The notes under the pieces are model-generated. The model was not told where the DNA came from. It searched no databases and saw nothing but the letters and a program-made list of their open reading frames with translations. Both the position numbers and the translations under genes were made by a program. 64,000 bases of DNA from a virus: positions 1 to 64,000 of the IMG/VR virus record IMGVR_UViG_3300042895_000198, one strand, 5' to 3'. Of the stretch, positions 1-8,694 are shown one piece after another. The first letter of the stretch is position 1; each line of letters begins with the position of its first letter.

Positions 1-1
1 T

Positions 2-961
2 GAAGAAGGCCGTTCAACTTACAAACCACTTGAAGTCCATTGGTCACAAGTACCTGGCCGAGATGCGGCATGGAAAGAAGAAACTGTCCGTAACACCTCT
101 GAAGAACAATTCAGACAAGAGTTTGAAACAGAGTTTATTGGTTCATCTGCAACTCTCATCTCTGGTTCTAAACTCCGTTCTATGGCGTTCTTTAACCCTA
201 TTCACCAAGAAGAAGGTTTGGACATATATGTACAACCAAAACCAGGTCGAATGTACATCGGTACAGTTGACTGTTCGGAGGGTGTTGAACAAGACTATTC
301 TACCATTAATATTATTGATGTAACTGAGGTGCCTTATAAACAGGTTGCTAAATACCGCAATAACAAGTTGCCTCTGTTGTTCTTTCCAACTATCATTTAT
401 TCGCTATGTAAGAAGTATAATGAAGCATATGCTCTCATCGAAACGAATAACGTGGGCCAGCAGGTCGTGGACATTCTCCATTACGATTTGGAGTATGAGA
501 ACATATATAAGCTAGAACACCACCACATCAAAGGGCAGGCAATTTCAGGTGGATTTAAACGTTCAACCTCTTTCGGTATTAAAACAACCAAGACAGTTAA
601 GAAAATTGGTTGTGCCAACTTGAAGACTTTAATTGAAGGTGACAAACTGATTGTCAATGACTTTGATACTATTGCAGAGCTTAATACCTTTGTCAGAGTT
701 CGAGACAGTTATGAGGCAGAAGAAGGCAATAATGATGACTTGGCTATGGGGCTGGTACTATTTGCGTGGTTGGCTGCACAAAATTATTTCAAAGAAGCCA
801 CTAACATTGATATCCGTAGATACATGTTAGAGGAAAGAAATATGCTTGTGGAAGAAGATTTGGTACCAGTGGGAATTATTGATGATGGTCGCAAAGAAGA
901 ATATGTGCATGATGGTGCAGATGTTTGGTCAGAAAAAGGCTATCTATCCTCAAGATTCTAA
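2..961 (+). CDS. 17: Terminase large subunit, C-terminal part (gp17), 5' truncated by window edge
   Basis: This is the DNA-packaging motor ATPase/nuclease; the ATPase domain lies outside the window and about 319 residues remain. The open frame runs in from base 2 without a start, so the first internal ATG at 182 is not the true start. The visible part begins in the linker (VHWSQVPGRDAAWKEE) and continues into the RNase H-fold nuclease domain. Its probable metal-binding acids are the Asp in TVDCSEG, the Glu in LIETNN and the Asp pair in NNDDLAMG. The tail sheath gene follows, as in T4. The family call is secure; the catalytic residues are assigned by analogy with T4 gp17. Confidence 0.95.
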   Translation, partial: EEGRSTYKPLEVHWSQVPGRDAAWKEETVRNTSEEQFRQEFETEFIGSSATLISGSKLRSMAFFNPIHQEEGLDIYVQPKPGRMYIGTVDCSEGVEQDYSTINIIDVTEVPYKQVAKYRNNKLPLLFFPTIIYSLCKKYNEAYALIETNNVGQQVVDILHYDLEYENIYKLEHHHIKGQAISGGFKRSTSFGIKTTKTVKKIGCANLKTLIEGDKLIVNDFDTIAELNTFVRVRDSYEAEEGNNDDLAMGLVLFAWLAAQNYFKEATNIDIRRYMLEERNMLVEEDLVPVGIIDDGRKEEYVHDGADVWSEKGYLSSRF

Positions 962-984
962 AAAACTAAATACTACATTAAGTA

Positions 985-992
985 TATAAATA
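985..992 (+). promoter_or_regulatory. T4-type late promoter before gp18
   Basis: An exact TATAAATA box lies 31 nt before the sheath start codon, with AAGGAG at 1012-1017 as ribosome binding site. T4 late promoters consist of this box alone and are read by gp55-containing polymerase; a gp55 gene is present at 19226. Confidence 0.8.
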
Positions 993-1023
993 CAATTGAC
1001 CCAATAACAAAAAGGAGAAATCC

Positions 1024-2946
1024 ATGGCATTTCAGCTATCACCTGGGGTAAATGTGTCAGAAATCGACCTGACAACAGTAGTCCCATCAGTAGCCACATC
1101 AGTTGGCGCATTTGCAGGTCCGTTTTCGTGGGGTCCAGTCGGTGAAGTCGTTACCATTTCGGATGAGGTTCGCCTCGTTGAACGATTTGGTAAACCAGAC
1201 AGTACAAATTATGAAAACTGGTTCTCAGCCGCAAACTTTCTTGCATATTCTAATAATCTTAAAGTTGTCCGTGCTTCTGGCACTGGTACATTAAACGCTT
1301 CTGCTAACGGCGCTGGCGTATTGATTAAAAATGAAGACGATTATACAGACAATTATTCTACAGCAAACACATCACTTGGACCAGTAGCAGCACGTTATGC
1401 TGGTGCATTTGGTAACAGTCTTCGTGTTTCTATTTGCCCATCACCTGCGGCATTTTCTTCTAACTTGACCGTTACAGACTCTATGAGAGCTAACGCTCTT
1501 AACACTTTGGTTGATAACCAATTTGTTATTAATGTTAATGGTACTGCTAACGCAGCTGCAAACGTTCAAGCTGGTGACCAAATTTCAGTTGATGCTGGAG
1601 TATCTTATATTCGTGTTGCTTCTGTTAATGCAACTGCGATTGTTGTTGCATCTGCTTTGACTGCTAACGTTGCCGTTAATACTGCTATTCTTCGTAGATG
1701 GCAATATGCTGACCAGTTTGGTGTTGCACCAGGTACTTCTGACTACGCTACAGCAGCCGGTGGTTCTAATGACGAATTGCACGTTATTGTTGTTGATGAA
1801 GATGGTAAGTTCTCTAATGGTATTGCTAATACAGTCCTTGAGAAGTTTGGTTTTGTTTCTAAAGCATCTGATGCTAAGACAAACGATGGTTCTTCCAACT
1901 ACTATGTTAACGCATTGAATGACCGTTCACGTTATGTATGGTGGACTTCACATATTTCTGGTAACTCAAGTTGGGGTAGCGCTGCTGCAGGCACAACATT
2001 TGATGCCGCAAACGGTACAAGAAACCCAGTTTATGCTTCTCTTGCAGGTGGTGCTGATGGTACTATTACTGCTGCTAGTACAATTACTGCATACGGACTG
2101 TTTGTTAATCCAGATTCCGTTGATATTTCATTAGTTGTTTCTGGTAGTGCTGATGCTACTGTTGAGGCATACTTGATTTCAAGTCTTGCTGAAGTGCGTA
2201 AAGACTGCTTGGTGTTCTTGTCACCATCTAAAGCTTCTGTTGTAGATAACGCTGGTTCAGAATTGACTTCAGTAATTGCTTACCGTGATGCATTGACTTC
2301 AACTTCATATGCAGTTATGGACTCTGGTTACAAATACCAATTCGACAAGTACAATGACGTATACCGCTGGGTTCCATTGAATGGTGACATTGCAGGTATC
2401 TGTGCTCGTACAGACCTAGAGCGTGACCCATGGTTCTCTCCAGGTGGTGTTAACCGTGGTATCGTTAAGAACGTTATCAAATTGGCATGGAATCCAACTA
2501 AGGCTGAACGTGATAGCTTGTATGTTAAAGGCGTTAACCCAGTTGTTACATTCCCAGGTGAAGGTACTATCTTGTTTGGTGACAAGACAATGTTGGCTCG
2601 TCCATCAGTATTTGACCGAATCAATGTTCGCCGTTTGTTCGTTGTGCTTGAAAAGTCTATTGCTCGTGCAGCTCGTTCTTCAATGTTCGAATTCAACGAC
2701 CAATTCACAAGAGCTCAGTTTGTAAACTTGGTTGAACCATACCTCCGTGATATTCAGGGTCGCCGTGGTATTACTGACTTCCGTGTTGTTTGTGATGAAA
2801 CAAATAACACAGCAAACGTAATTGATTCAAACCAATTCGTTGGCGATATCTATATTAAACCTGCCCGTTCAATTAACTTTATTCAACTTAACTTTGTTGC
2901 AGTTCGCACAGGCGTTACATTTGAAGAAGTTGTTGGCCGCTTCTAA
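1024..2946 (+). CDS. 18: Tail sheath protein (gp18)
   Basis: This is the contractile tail sheath subunit, 640 residues, close to T4 gp18 (659). The N-terminus (FQLSPGVNVSEIDLT) is typical of sheath proteins, which start with a strand that links to neighbouring subunits. The C-terminal region (FVNLVEPYLRDIQGRRGITDF followed by a GDIYIKPARSINFI-type strand) is the conserved sheath core. The middle is Ala/Thr/Asn-rich and probably forms the exposed domains. The start at 1024 is supported by AAGGAG seven bases upstream and a late promoter at 985. The tail tube gene follows after 26 bases. Confidence 0.95.
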   Translation: MAFQLSPGVNVSEIDLTTVVPSVATSVGAFAGPFSWGPVGEVVTISDEVRLVERFGKPDSTNYENWFSAANFLAYSNNLKVVRASGTGTLNASANGAGVLIKNEDDYTDNYSTANTSLGPVAARYAGAFGNSLRVSICPSPAAFSSNLTVTDSMRANALNTLVDNQFVINVNGTANAAANVQAGDQISVDAGVSYIRVASVNATAIVVASALTANVAVNTAILRRWQYADQFGVAPGTSDYATAAGGSNDELHVIVVDEDGKFSNGIANTVLEKFGFVSKASDAKTNDGSSNYYVNALNDRSRYVWWTSHISGNSSWGSAAAGTTFDAANGTRNPVYASLAGGADGTITAASTITAYGLFVNPDSVDISLVVSGSADATVEAYLISSLAEVRKDCLVFLSPSKASVVDNAGSELTSVIAYRDALTSTSYAVMDSGYKYQFDKYNDVYRWVPLNGDIAGICARTDLERDPWFSPGGVNRGIVKNVIKLAWNPTKAERDSLYVKGVNPVVTFPGEGTILFGDKTMLARPSVFDRINVRRLFVVLEKSIARAARSSMFEFNDQFTRAQFVNLVEPYLRDIQGRRGITDFRVVCDETNNTANVIDSNQFVGDIYIKPARSINFIQLNFVAVRTGVTFEEVVGRF

Positions 2947-2952
2947 TAAATA
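2945..2952 (+). promoter_or_regulatory. Possible weak late promoter before gp19
   Basis: AATAAATA differs by one base from the TATAAATA late consensus and overlaps the stop of gp18. GGAG at 2961-2964 is the ribosome binding site of gp19. This may be a genuine internal late promoter or simple read-through sequence. Confidence 0.35.
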
Positions 2953-2972
2953 GAGAAACAGGAGAATATTAA

Positions 2973-3518
2973 ATGGCTTTTAATGTAAACGAATTCCGCT
3001 CACAGTTAACTGGAGACGGTGCCCGTCCAAATTTATTTGAAGTTTCGTTGCCGTTCCCTGCGTTCTCTGTTCCAGGAAACGCACAAGCAAAAACAACTTT
3101 CATGTGTAAATCAGCACAATTGCCTGGCTCAACGCTAGGTGTTGTGCCTATGAATTACTTTGGTAGAGAGTTGAAGTTTGTAGGTAACAGAACTTTCGCA
3201 GATTGGACAATCACAATTATCAATGATGAAGATTTCGTCATTCGTAATGCTTTCGAACGCTGGATGGCTGGTATCAATTCACATGGTACTAATGTCCGTA
3301 ACCCAGCTGCTTTGACACCAGGCGGTTATACTGTAGATGGTACAGTTACACAGTATGGTAAAAAAGGCGACTCTCTGAAGAAGTACAAGTTTATTGGCTT
3401 GTTCCCTTCAGACATTACTCCAATCGATGTTGATTGGGGTTCTAATGATACGATTGAGGAGTTTTCCGTGTCTCTCACCTATCAATGGTGGGAATCAGTA
3501 TCAGACAATGTGATTTAA
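2973..3518 (+). CDS. 19: Tail tube protein (gp19)
   Basis: This is the inner tail tube subunit that stacks as hexamers inside the sheath, 181 residues (T4 gp19 is 163). The protein begins MAFNVNEFRSQL and contains the family features FMCKSAQLPGSTLG, where a loop contacts the next ring, and the C-terminal strand TIEEFSVSLTYQWWE. It sits directly between sheath and portal genes as in T4. A strong UUCG-loop terminator follows. A probable distant paralogue is encoded at 10112. Confidence 0.93.
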   Translation: MAFNVNEFRSQLTGDGARPNLFEVSLPFPAFSVPGNAQAKTTFMCKSAQLPGSTLGVVPMNYFGRELKFVGNRTFADWTITIINDEDFVIRNAFERWMAGINSHGTNVRNPAALTPGGYTVDGTVTQYGKKGDSLKKYKFIGLFPSDITPIDVDWGSNDTIEEFSVSLTYQWWESVSDNVI

Positions 3519-3549
3519 GGAGAAGGACTTCGGTCCTTTTCCATTTTTT
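3519..3549 (+). terminator. Rho-independent terminator after gp19
   Basis: A 10-bp stem (3519-3528 with 3533-3542, one G-U pair) is closed by a TTCG tetraloop and followed by six T's (3544-3549). It separates the tail genes from the portal/head genes. Confidence 0.85.
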
Positions 3550-3563
3550 AGAATGGATATAAT

Positions 3564-5222
3564 ATGGCAATAAAATTATTCGGGTTTACACTCGGAGAAA
3601 AGGACATTGTTCAGGAACAAAAACCTGAACAAGCTTCCTTTACGCTTCCAACAAGTGCAATGGATGATGGTGCAGTTACCATTACCCAGAATGCTTACTA
3701 TGGAACATACGTAGATTTAGAAGGTGCAGTTCGTAATGAACTGGAACTAATTACCCGCTATCGTGAGATGGCAAACCACCCTGAGTTAGAAATGGCCATT
3801 GATGATATCGTCAATGAAGCTATCACTCATGATGTTACTGGTCGTACTGTTGACATTGTTTTAGATAAACTAAAGCAACCAGAATCAATTAAGAAAAAGA
3901 TTATTGAAGAATTCAATACTGTTCTTAAACTTTTAAACTTCAATAACCTTTCTGATGACTTGTTCAAACGTTGGTATATTGATGGTAGAATTTATTACCA
4001 TGTTGTGGTCGATGAGAGTCAACCTAAACAAGGTATCCAAGAGTTAAGATATATTGATCCACGTAAGATTCGTAAAGTACGTGAGATTAAAAAAGATAGA
4101 GACCCTAAAACAGGTACTCAAATTATTAAGTCTATTGCCGAATACTATGTCTATAATGACAAGGGTACTACGACACAACAATATAGCGCACAAGTATCTC
4201 AAGGTATTCGTATTGCGCCTGAGTCCATTCTAAATGTGACTTCTGGTTTGATGGATGCTAAGAATACATTTGTGATTTCTTATTTACATAAGGCTATTAA
4301 GCCTCTGAATCAGTTGCGTATGATTGAAGATGCGGTTGTTATTTACCGTATTTCAAGAGCACCTGAACGCCGCATTTTCTACATTGACGTTGGTAACTTA
4401 CCAAAAGGTAAGGCTGAACAATACTTGCGTGATGTTATGGTTAAGTATCGTAACAAGATGGTGTATGATGCTCAGACTGGTGAGTTGCGTGATGACCGTA
4501 AACACATGTCTATGCTTGAAGACTTCTGGTTGCCTCGCCGTGAAGGTGGTAAAGGTACAGAGATTACTACACTACCTGCTGGCCAAAACCTTGGTGAGTT
4601 GGAAGATGTTAAGTATTTCAGACAGAAACTTCTTCAGTCATTGAATGTGCCTATCAGCCGTTTAGAACCACAACAAGGTGGTATGATTGGTGTTGGTCGT
4701 ACAACAGAAGTTACCCGTGATGAAGTTAAGTTCACTAAGTTTATTATTAGATTGCGTAATAAATTCTCTCAAATCTTTGACCATGCTTTGCGAACACAGT
4801 TGGTACTGAAAGGTATCTGTACTGCTGACGAATGGGATGAATTCAGAGAAGTAATCTATTATGATTACAAGAAAGATAATAACTTTACCGAAATGCGTGA
4901 TGCAGAGTTGTTGCAAACTAGAGTACAACTGTTGCAAGTGGTTGACCCATATATTGGTCGTTACTACTCCGCTGATTGGGTTAGAAGAAACATTCTACAA
5001 ATGTCTGATGAAACCATTGATGAAATGGACAAACAGATTGCTGTAGAAGAAAAAGATGGAACTGGCGGACCGACAATGCCTATTCCTGGCCAAGAACAAC
5101 AGGCCACTAATGAAGATTATCCTCCAGAGGATAATACAATTGATGATAAATCCGCAGAATCTAAAACACCAACTTTAGATGCTGAAGTGGATAAATTTTC
5201 ATCGAGACTAAATAGAAAATAA
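3564..5222 (+). CDS. 20: Portal vertex protein (gp20)
   Basis: This is the dodecameric portal through which DNA is packaged and ejected, 552 residues (T4 gp20 is 524). Recognisable family blocks are the N-terminal TYVDLEGAVRNELELITRYREM and EMAIDDIVNEAI, the crown/wing RIFYIDVGNLPK followed by YLRDVMVKYRNKMVYDA, and the ITTLPAGQNLGELEDVKYF tunnel region followed by a VPISRLEP motif. The C-terminal 50 residues are acidic and probably flexible. The end overlaps the leader of the small core gene, as in the T4 20-67 arrangement. Confidence 0.95.
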   Translation: MAIKLFGFTLGEKDIVQEQKPEQASFTLPTSAMDDGAVTITQNAYYGTYVDLEGAVRNELELITRYREMANHPELEMAIDDIVNEAITHDVTGRTVDIVLDKLKQPESIKKKIIEEFNTVLKLLNFNNLSDDLFKRWYIDGRIYYHVVVDESQPKQGIQELRYIDPRKIRKVREIKKDRDPKTGTQIIKSIAEYYVYNDKGTTTQQYSAQVSQGIRIAPESILNVTSGLMDAKNTFVISYLHKAIKPLNQLRMIEDAVVIYRISRAPERRIFYIDVGNLPKGKAEQYLRDVMVKYRNKMVYDAQTGELRDDRKHMSMLEDFWLPRREGGKGTEITTLPAGQNLGELEDVKYFRQKLLQSLNVPISRLEPQQGGMIGVGRTTEVTRDEVKFTKFIIRLRNKFSQIFDHALRTQLVLKGICTADEWDEFREVIYYDYKKDNNFTEMRDAELLQTRVQLLQVVDPYIGRYYSADWVRRNILQMSDETIDEMDKQIAVEEKDGTGGPTMPIPGQEQQATNEDYPPEDNTIDDKSAESKTPTLDAEVDKFSSRLNRK

Positions 5223-5233
5223 TGGAGATTAAA

Positions 5234-5416
5234 ATGGAAGTTCAAGATTTTATTAATAGTGTTGCCACAGGCAATGCATCTGAAGCAAAAGACACTTTGA
5301 ATGATTTGCTATCAGCACGAGCCTTTGATGCTTTGGCAGCAAAGAAAATTGAAATTGCTCAATCTTTGTTCAATGATAAGCAAGCAGAGACACCAGAAAC
5401 TACAGAAGCAGAATGA
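5234..5416 (+). CDS. 67: Prohead core protein, gp67-like
   Basis: This 60-residue acidic protein occupies the position of T4 gene 67 between portal and protease. Its sequence (MEVQDFINSVATGNASEAKD, then LLSARAFDALAAKKIEIAQSLF) follows the gp67 pattern of a short amphipathic start, a helix and a KIxIAxxLF segment with an acidic tail. T4 gp67 is an essential scaffold-core protein cleaved by gp21. I chose the ATG at 5234 because GGAG at 5223-5226 is correctly spaced; an in-frame ATG at 5222 overlaps the gp20 stop. The next gene overlaps by four bases. Confidence 0.7.
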   Translation: MEVQDFINSVATGNASEAKDTLNDLLSARAFDALAAKKIEIAQSLFNDKQAETPETTEAE

Positions 5417-6192
5417 AATCGTTAAACGAATTTAAGTCTATTGTTGAAGAAGAAAAGTCGGACTATTCCAAGTTCGATGTTTTAGTTCGTGCTGGTCTGG
5501 CCAATAAGGCACAGATGCAACGAATTCATGCCGTGTTGGATAAAATGAAAGAAGAAAGACCTACTTTCAATAATGCAGACCGCATGATTGTCCAAAACCT
5601 TTTCAATAAAATGGTAGACTTAATTTCGAATAACAAACAGATTAACCAACAAGCTCGCCGTTCAATTAAAGAAGTTACTGACGTAATTGACACGGCAGAC
5701 TTTAAGGTTAGTCCAAGTGGTCGTAAATTAAAAGCACACAAGGTTGAATTTGATACTGAAGTTAAAGAGTCTATTCAACTTGAAGGTGTAGATACACCAC
5801 GTGACCCTCCTGCTGTTCTTGTACTAAAGCGCAAATCTATTCGTATGTATCCAGACAATACTAGAATTGCCCTTTATTATAACAATACATTGGACAAATA
5901 CTTTTCGATCCCTTATGGACCAAAAATTGATGCACCAATCCAATCTGAAGAAACTCAGATTCAAGAATCAGTTATGGATGCTTTGCATAGAATTGTAAAG
6001 ACCAAACAACACGAACCAGTTCAATTTGCCGATGGTACAAAGATGAAAGTTGACCACTATACTGCGTCAGCAATTACTCAAGTACATAAAGCTTTGAACG
6101 ATGATAATAAAAAGAAGTATGAGTCGATGGTAAATAAGTCTAAAGAACATTTAGGCCGTGCTTCTGATTTTGCATTTAGGCATATGAAATGA
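5413..6192 (+). CDS. Head-region protein of unknown function, capsid-targeting-like N-terminus
   Basis: I recognise no named family with certainty. The 259-residue protein lies where T4 has gene 68 but is longer. Its N-terminus MKSLNEFKSIVEE fits the pattern seen in T4 internal head proteins and contains IVE, a possible gp21 cleavage site of the (L/I)xE type. Residues 20-100 are predicted helical (FDVLVRAGLANKAQMQRIHAVLDKM) and such a domain recurs next to portal genes of aquatic T4-like phages. The C-terminal half contains DALHRIVKTKQ and a Lys/His-rich end. It overlaps both neighbours, indicating coupled translation with the head genes. Confidence 0.6.
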   Translation: MKSLNEFKSIVEEEKSDYSKFDVLVRAGLANKAQMQRIHAVLDKMKEERPTFNNADRMIVQNLFNKMVDLISNNKQINQQARRSIKEVTDVIDTADFKVSPSGRKLKAHKVEFDTEVKESIQLEGVDTPRDPPAVLVLKRKSIRMYPDNTRIALYYNNTLDKYFSIPYGPKIDAPIQSEETQIQESVMDALHRIVKTKQHEPVQFADGTKMKVDHYTASAITQVHKALNDDNKKKYESMVNKSKEHLGRASDFAFRHMK

Positions 6193-6623
6193 CCTTTGTG
6201 GAATCTATTATACATAGAAAGTTGGATGAAGCAAGAGAAACAATTCATGCTCGTCTTAATGAAATCGTGTCTCAACGTCTTGAAGAAGCAAAGCGTTATA
6301 TTGCAGCCGACATGTTTGAAGAAGTTATTTTAGATGAAGCAAGTTCAAACATTATTAAAATGGGTAGAATTCAAAAGATTCGCCGTAGAATTAGAAGAAA
6401 TGCTAAAGGTCGTATTGTCGTTCAAAAGAATGTTAAACGTTCAGGCATTAAAGGTTACAGAATTTCGGGCAATACACTTAAACGTATATCTGCTACATCA
6501 CGCCTTCATAAAGCGAGAATGTTAAAGCGTTCTTGGAAAACAACACGTAAAGCTAAATTGCGCCGTTCATTGTTAAAAAGAAAAATGTCAATGCGTAGGC
6601 GCTCATCCATGGGAATAAAATAA
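6189..6623 (+). CDS. Very basic head-region protein (gp68 position)
   Basis: This 144-residue protein has two different halves. Residues 1-55 are an acidic helix (RLNEIVSQRLEEAKRYIAAD). Residues 57-144 are extremely rich in Arg and Lys with almost no acidic residues (IRRRIRRNAKGRIVV; SLLKRKMSMRRR). A basic tail of this type suits DNA or acidic scaffold binding inside the head. It sits between the gp67-like gene and the protease, like T4 gene 68. The sequence includes LDE and VILDE, which could be gp21 processing sites. Function is inferred from position and composition only. Confidence 0.6.
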   Translation: MTFVESIIHRKLDEARETIHARLNEIVSQRLEEAKRYIAADMFEEVILDEASSNIIKMGRIQKIRRRIRRNAKGRIVVQKNVKRSGIKGYRISGNTLKRISATSRLHKARMLKRSWKTTRKAKLRRSLLKRKMSMRRRSSMGIK

Positions 6624-6624
6624 A

Positions 6625-6981
6625 ATGGCACTAGAAGTTACAAACTCACTAAGAGGTCCATCTGTTATCAGATGCGTTGAACCTGGAACATACACTATCA
6701 ATCTTACAGATTTGAGAAAAAATACAGTTATAGAAACAGTAACATCTGCCGATATTAAGCGTGTTACATGGTCAACGAATGGCAGTATTACTATTGTTCG
6801 TAATATTACTCCAGTCTTGTCACTACAAGGTTCTGGTGAAATGAGATTTGATGAATTTGGCCACTCGATTGCAAATAACAATACAGCTAATGTTGTTGTT
6901 ACGATTGCAACTGGCGGCACTTTGGTTATGGAATTAAGTAAGCAAGCTACATTCTCTGTAGATGTTAATACTGGAGCATAA
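6625..6981 (+). CDS. Small probable virion protein, unknown
   Basis: This 118-residue protein is predicted to be almost all beta strand, with alternating hydrophobic residues (VIRCVEPGTYTINLTDL; ANVVVTIATGGTLVMEL). It starts two bases after the previous stop and lies inside the head gene cluster, so a decoration or structural role is plausible. I recognise no family. Its end lies four bases before the protease start and carries that gene's GGAG ribosome binding site. Confidence 0.6.
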   Translation: MALEVTNSLRGPSVIRCVEPGTYTINLTDLRKNTVIETVTSADIKRVTWSTNGSITIVRNITPVLSLQGSGEMRFDEFGHSIANNNTANVVVTIATGGTLVMELSKQATFSVDVNTGA

Positions 6982-6985
6982 CCCA

Positions 6986-7636
6986 ATGAAATTAATTACC
7001 GAAACAATTGAAAGTGTTAAGTACCTATCAGAAGCTTCTGAGAATGGTAAAAAACACTTGTACATTGAAGGCACATTCCTAGTTGGCGATAAAGTAAATC
7101 GTAACAATAGAATGTATAAAATGAACACGTTACGTGAAGAAGTAAAGAGATATAATGAAGAATACATTAAAACAAACCGTGCTTTAGGTGAACTAGGCCA
7201 CCCTGACACACCATCTATTAACTTAGAACGTGTGTCACATAAGATTGTGTCCTTAGATGAAGATGGCAACACCTTCTATGGTAAAGCATTAATTCTAGAA
7301 ACTCCTTACGGTCAAATCGTAAAGAATTTTATTGAGAACAATATTCAAGTTGGAGTGTCATCGAGAGCTATGGGTTCTGTTGTGCAAACAAGAGAAGGAT
7401 ACAACCTAGTTCAAGACGACCTTAAACTTGCCACGGCAGCTGACATTGTTGCCGACCCATCAGCCCCTGGCGCTTTCGTCAATGGTATTATGGAGAATAA
7501 AGAATGGATGTTTGTTGAAGGCCGTTTCGTAGAAATGGACTTTGATGATGCTAAAAAACAAATAAGAGCGGCTTCTTCCAAACAAATAGAGGAAGTTGCG
7601 CTAAAATTATTTGAAAATTACTTACGAAAACTTTAA
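6986..7636 (+). CDS. 21: Prohead protease (gp21)
   Basis: This is the serine protease of the T4 prohead family that cleaves scaffold and capsid proteins after (L/I)xE before DNA packaging, 216 residues (T4 gp21 is 212). The catalytic His lies in GELGHPD and the Ser in VGVSSRAMG; a third conserved block is ATAADIVADPSAPGAFV. I chose ATG 6986 over the upstream in-frame ATG 6962 because GGAG lies at 6974-6977 and the protein then starts MKLITETIESV, matching family N-termini. ITE at residues 4-6 is a possible self-processing site. Confidence 0.9.
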   Translation: MKLITETIESVKYLSEASENGKKHLYIEGTFLVGDKVNRNNRMYKMNTLREEVKRYNEEYIKTNRALGELGHPDTPSINLERVSHKIVSLDEDGNTFYGKALILETPYGQIVKNFIENNIQVGVSSRAMGSVVQTREGYNLVQDDLKLATAADIVADPSAPGAFVNGIMENKEWMFVEGRFVEMDFDDAKKQIRAASSKQIEEVALKLFENYLRKL

Positions 7637-7639
7637 TTT

Positions 7640-7647
7640 TATAAATA
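7640..7647 (+). promoter_or_regulatory. T4-type late promoter before gp22
   Basis: An exact TATAAATA box is followed by AAAGGAG about 15 nt later and by the scaffold ATG at 7670. Confidence 0.8.
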
Positions 7648-7669
7648 AGAAATCAAAAGGAGATTCCTA

Positions 7670-8668
7670 ATGGCAAACAGTAAACTAATGGAAGCCGCAG
7701 CCGATATTCTTGCAGGAAGCAAGAAGACAGCCTCAAGCATGCCAGCCCAAAAACTGCCTGGTGAGGTTCAAGACCTCGGTGGCCCAACTAATACAGATGC
7801 TCATCCAATGGGTGACTCTGAGAAGATTGATGCTACCAAAGGTGCTAAGAGCGCTACACCACCAGCTACAAAACCATCAGCAGCTTCTGCTGACACTCAG
7901 AACAAGCCAGTTGGTGGCAAAAAAACTATGAGTGAAGAAGAAATAACACATGACATGAATTCGTTGTTCTCAGATGACGATACCATTTCAGAAGATTTTA
8001 AATCCAAAGCTGCAACAATTTTTGAAGCTCGTGTCTTTGACCGTGTATCTCAAATTGAAGAAGAAACAGAAGAACGATATGCCGGCATGCTTGAAGAAGC
8101 AGTTGAGACTATCAAGGCCGACTTGACCGAAAAGGTTGATGACTACCTTTCTTATGTTGTTGAGCAATGGATGGCAGACAATGAAATTGCAGTTGAATCC
8201 GGTCTTCGTGCCGAATTGACTGAAGACTTCATTGGCGGCTTGAAGAATTTGTTCACAGAACATTACATCGATGTTCCTGCTGACAAAGTGGACCTAGTTG
8301 AAGAACTTTCTACTAAAGTGGAAGAACTAGAGTCTAAACTTAATGAAGAAATTGAAACAGGTATTCAATTGAAGAAATCGCTCATTGAATCCCATAAAGC
8401 AGAAATTGCACATGAAGTCTGTGATGGACTTGCAGCTACTCAAGCTGAAAAAGTAAAAGCACTTGCAGAGAGTGTTGATTTTTCTACAGAGGAAGAATAC
8501 AAAGAAAAGCTTGAGACAATCCGTGAGAACTATTTCCCATCTGGCACTAAAAAGGCTGATGTGAGAGACCTACATGAGCAAGTAGAAGATGGTAGCGAGA
8601 AACAAGTAACCGCTGCTGATCCATACGTTGCTTCTGTCATGCAAGCAATTTCGAAAACTAAAATTTAA
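7670..8668 (+). CDS. 22: Prohead scaffold protein (gp22)
   Basis: This is the main internal scaffold around which the head assembles; it is degraded by gp21. It is 332 residues (T4 gp22 is 269). The N-terminus MANSKLMEAAADILAG with LME is typical of gp22 and marks a protease site. Residues 10-80 are Ala/Pro/Lys-rich and disordered, residues 85-240 are acidic and strongly helical (VDLVEELSTKVEELESKLNEE), and the end carries DPYVASVMQAISK as in other gp22 proteins. A late promoter and AAGGAG precede it, and the capsid gene follows after 26 bases. Confidence 0.9.
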   Translation: MANSKLMEAAADILAGSKKTASSMPAQKLPGEVQDLGGPTNTDAHPMGDSEKIDATKGAKSATPPATKPSAASADTQNKPVGGKKTMSEEEITHDMNSLFSDDDTISEDFKSKAATIFEARVFDRVSQIEEETEERYAGMLEEAVETIKADLTEKVDDYLSYVVEQWMADNEIAVESGLRAELTEDFIGGLKNLFTEHYIDVPADKVDLVEELSTKVEELESKLNEEIETGIQLKKSLIESHKAEIAHEVCDGLAATQAEKVKALAESVDFSTEEEYKEKLETIRENYFPSGTKKADVRDLHEQVEDGSEKQVTAADPYVASVMQAISKTKI

Positions 8669-8694
8669 TTAAACAAATCCACAAGGAGAATTAT

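Noticed and set aside
2328-2708. Minus-strand frame of 126 codons inside gp18, and other minus-strand frames throughout
   Set aside because: All lie opposite well-supported + strand genes, carry no ribosome binding sites or recognisable motifs, and arise from codon bias on the opposite strand.
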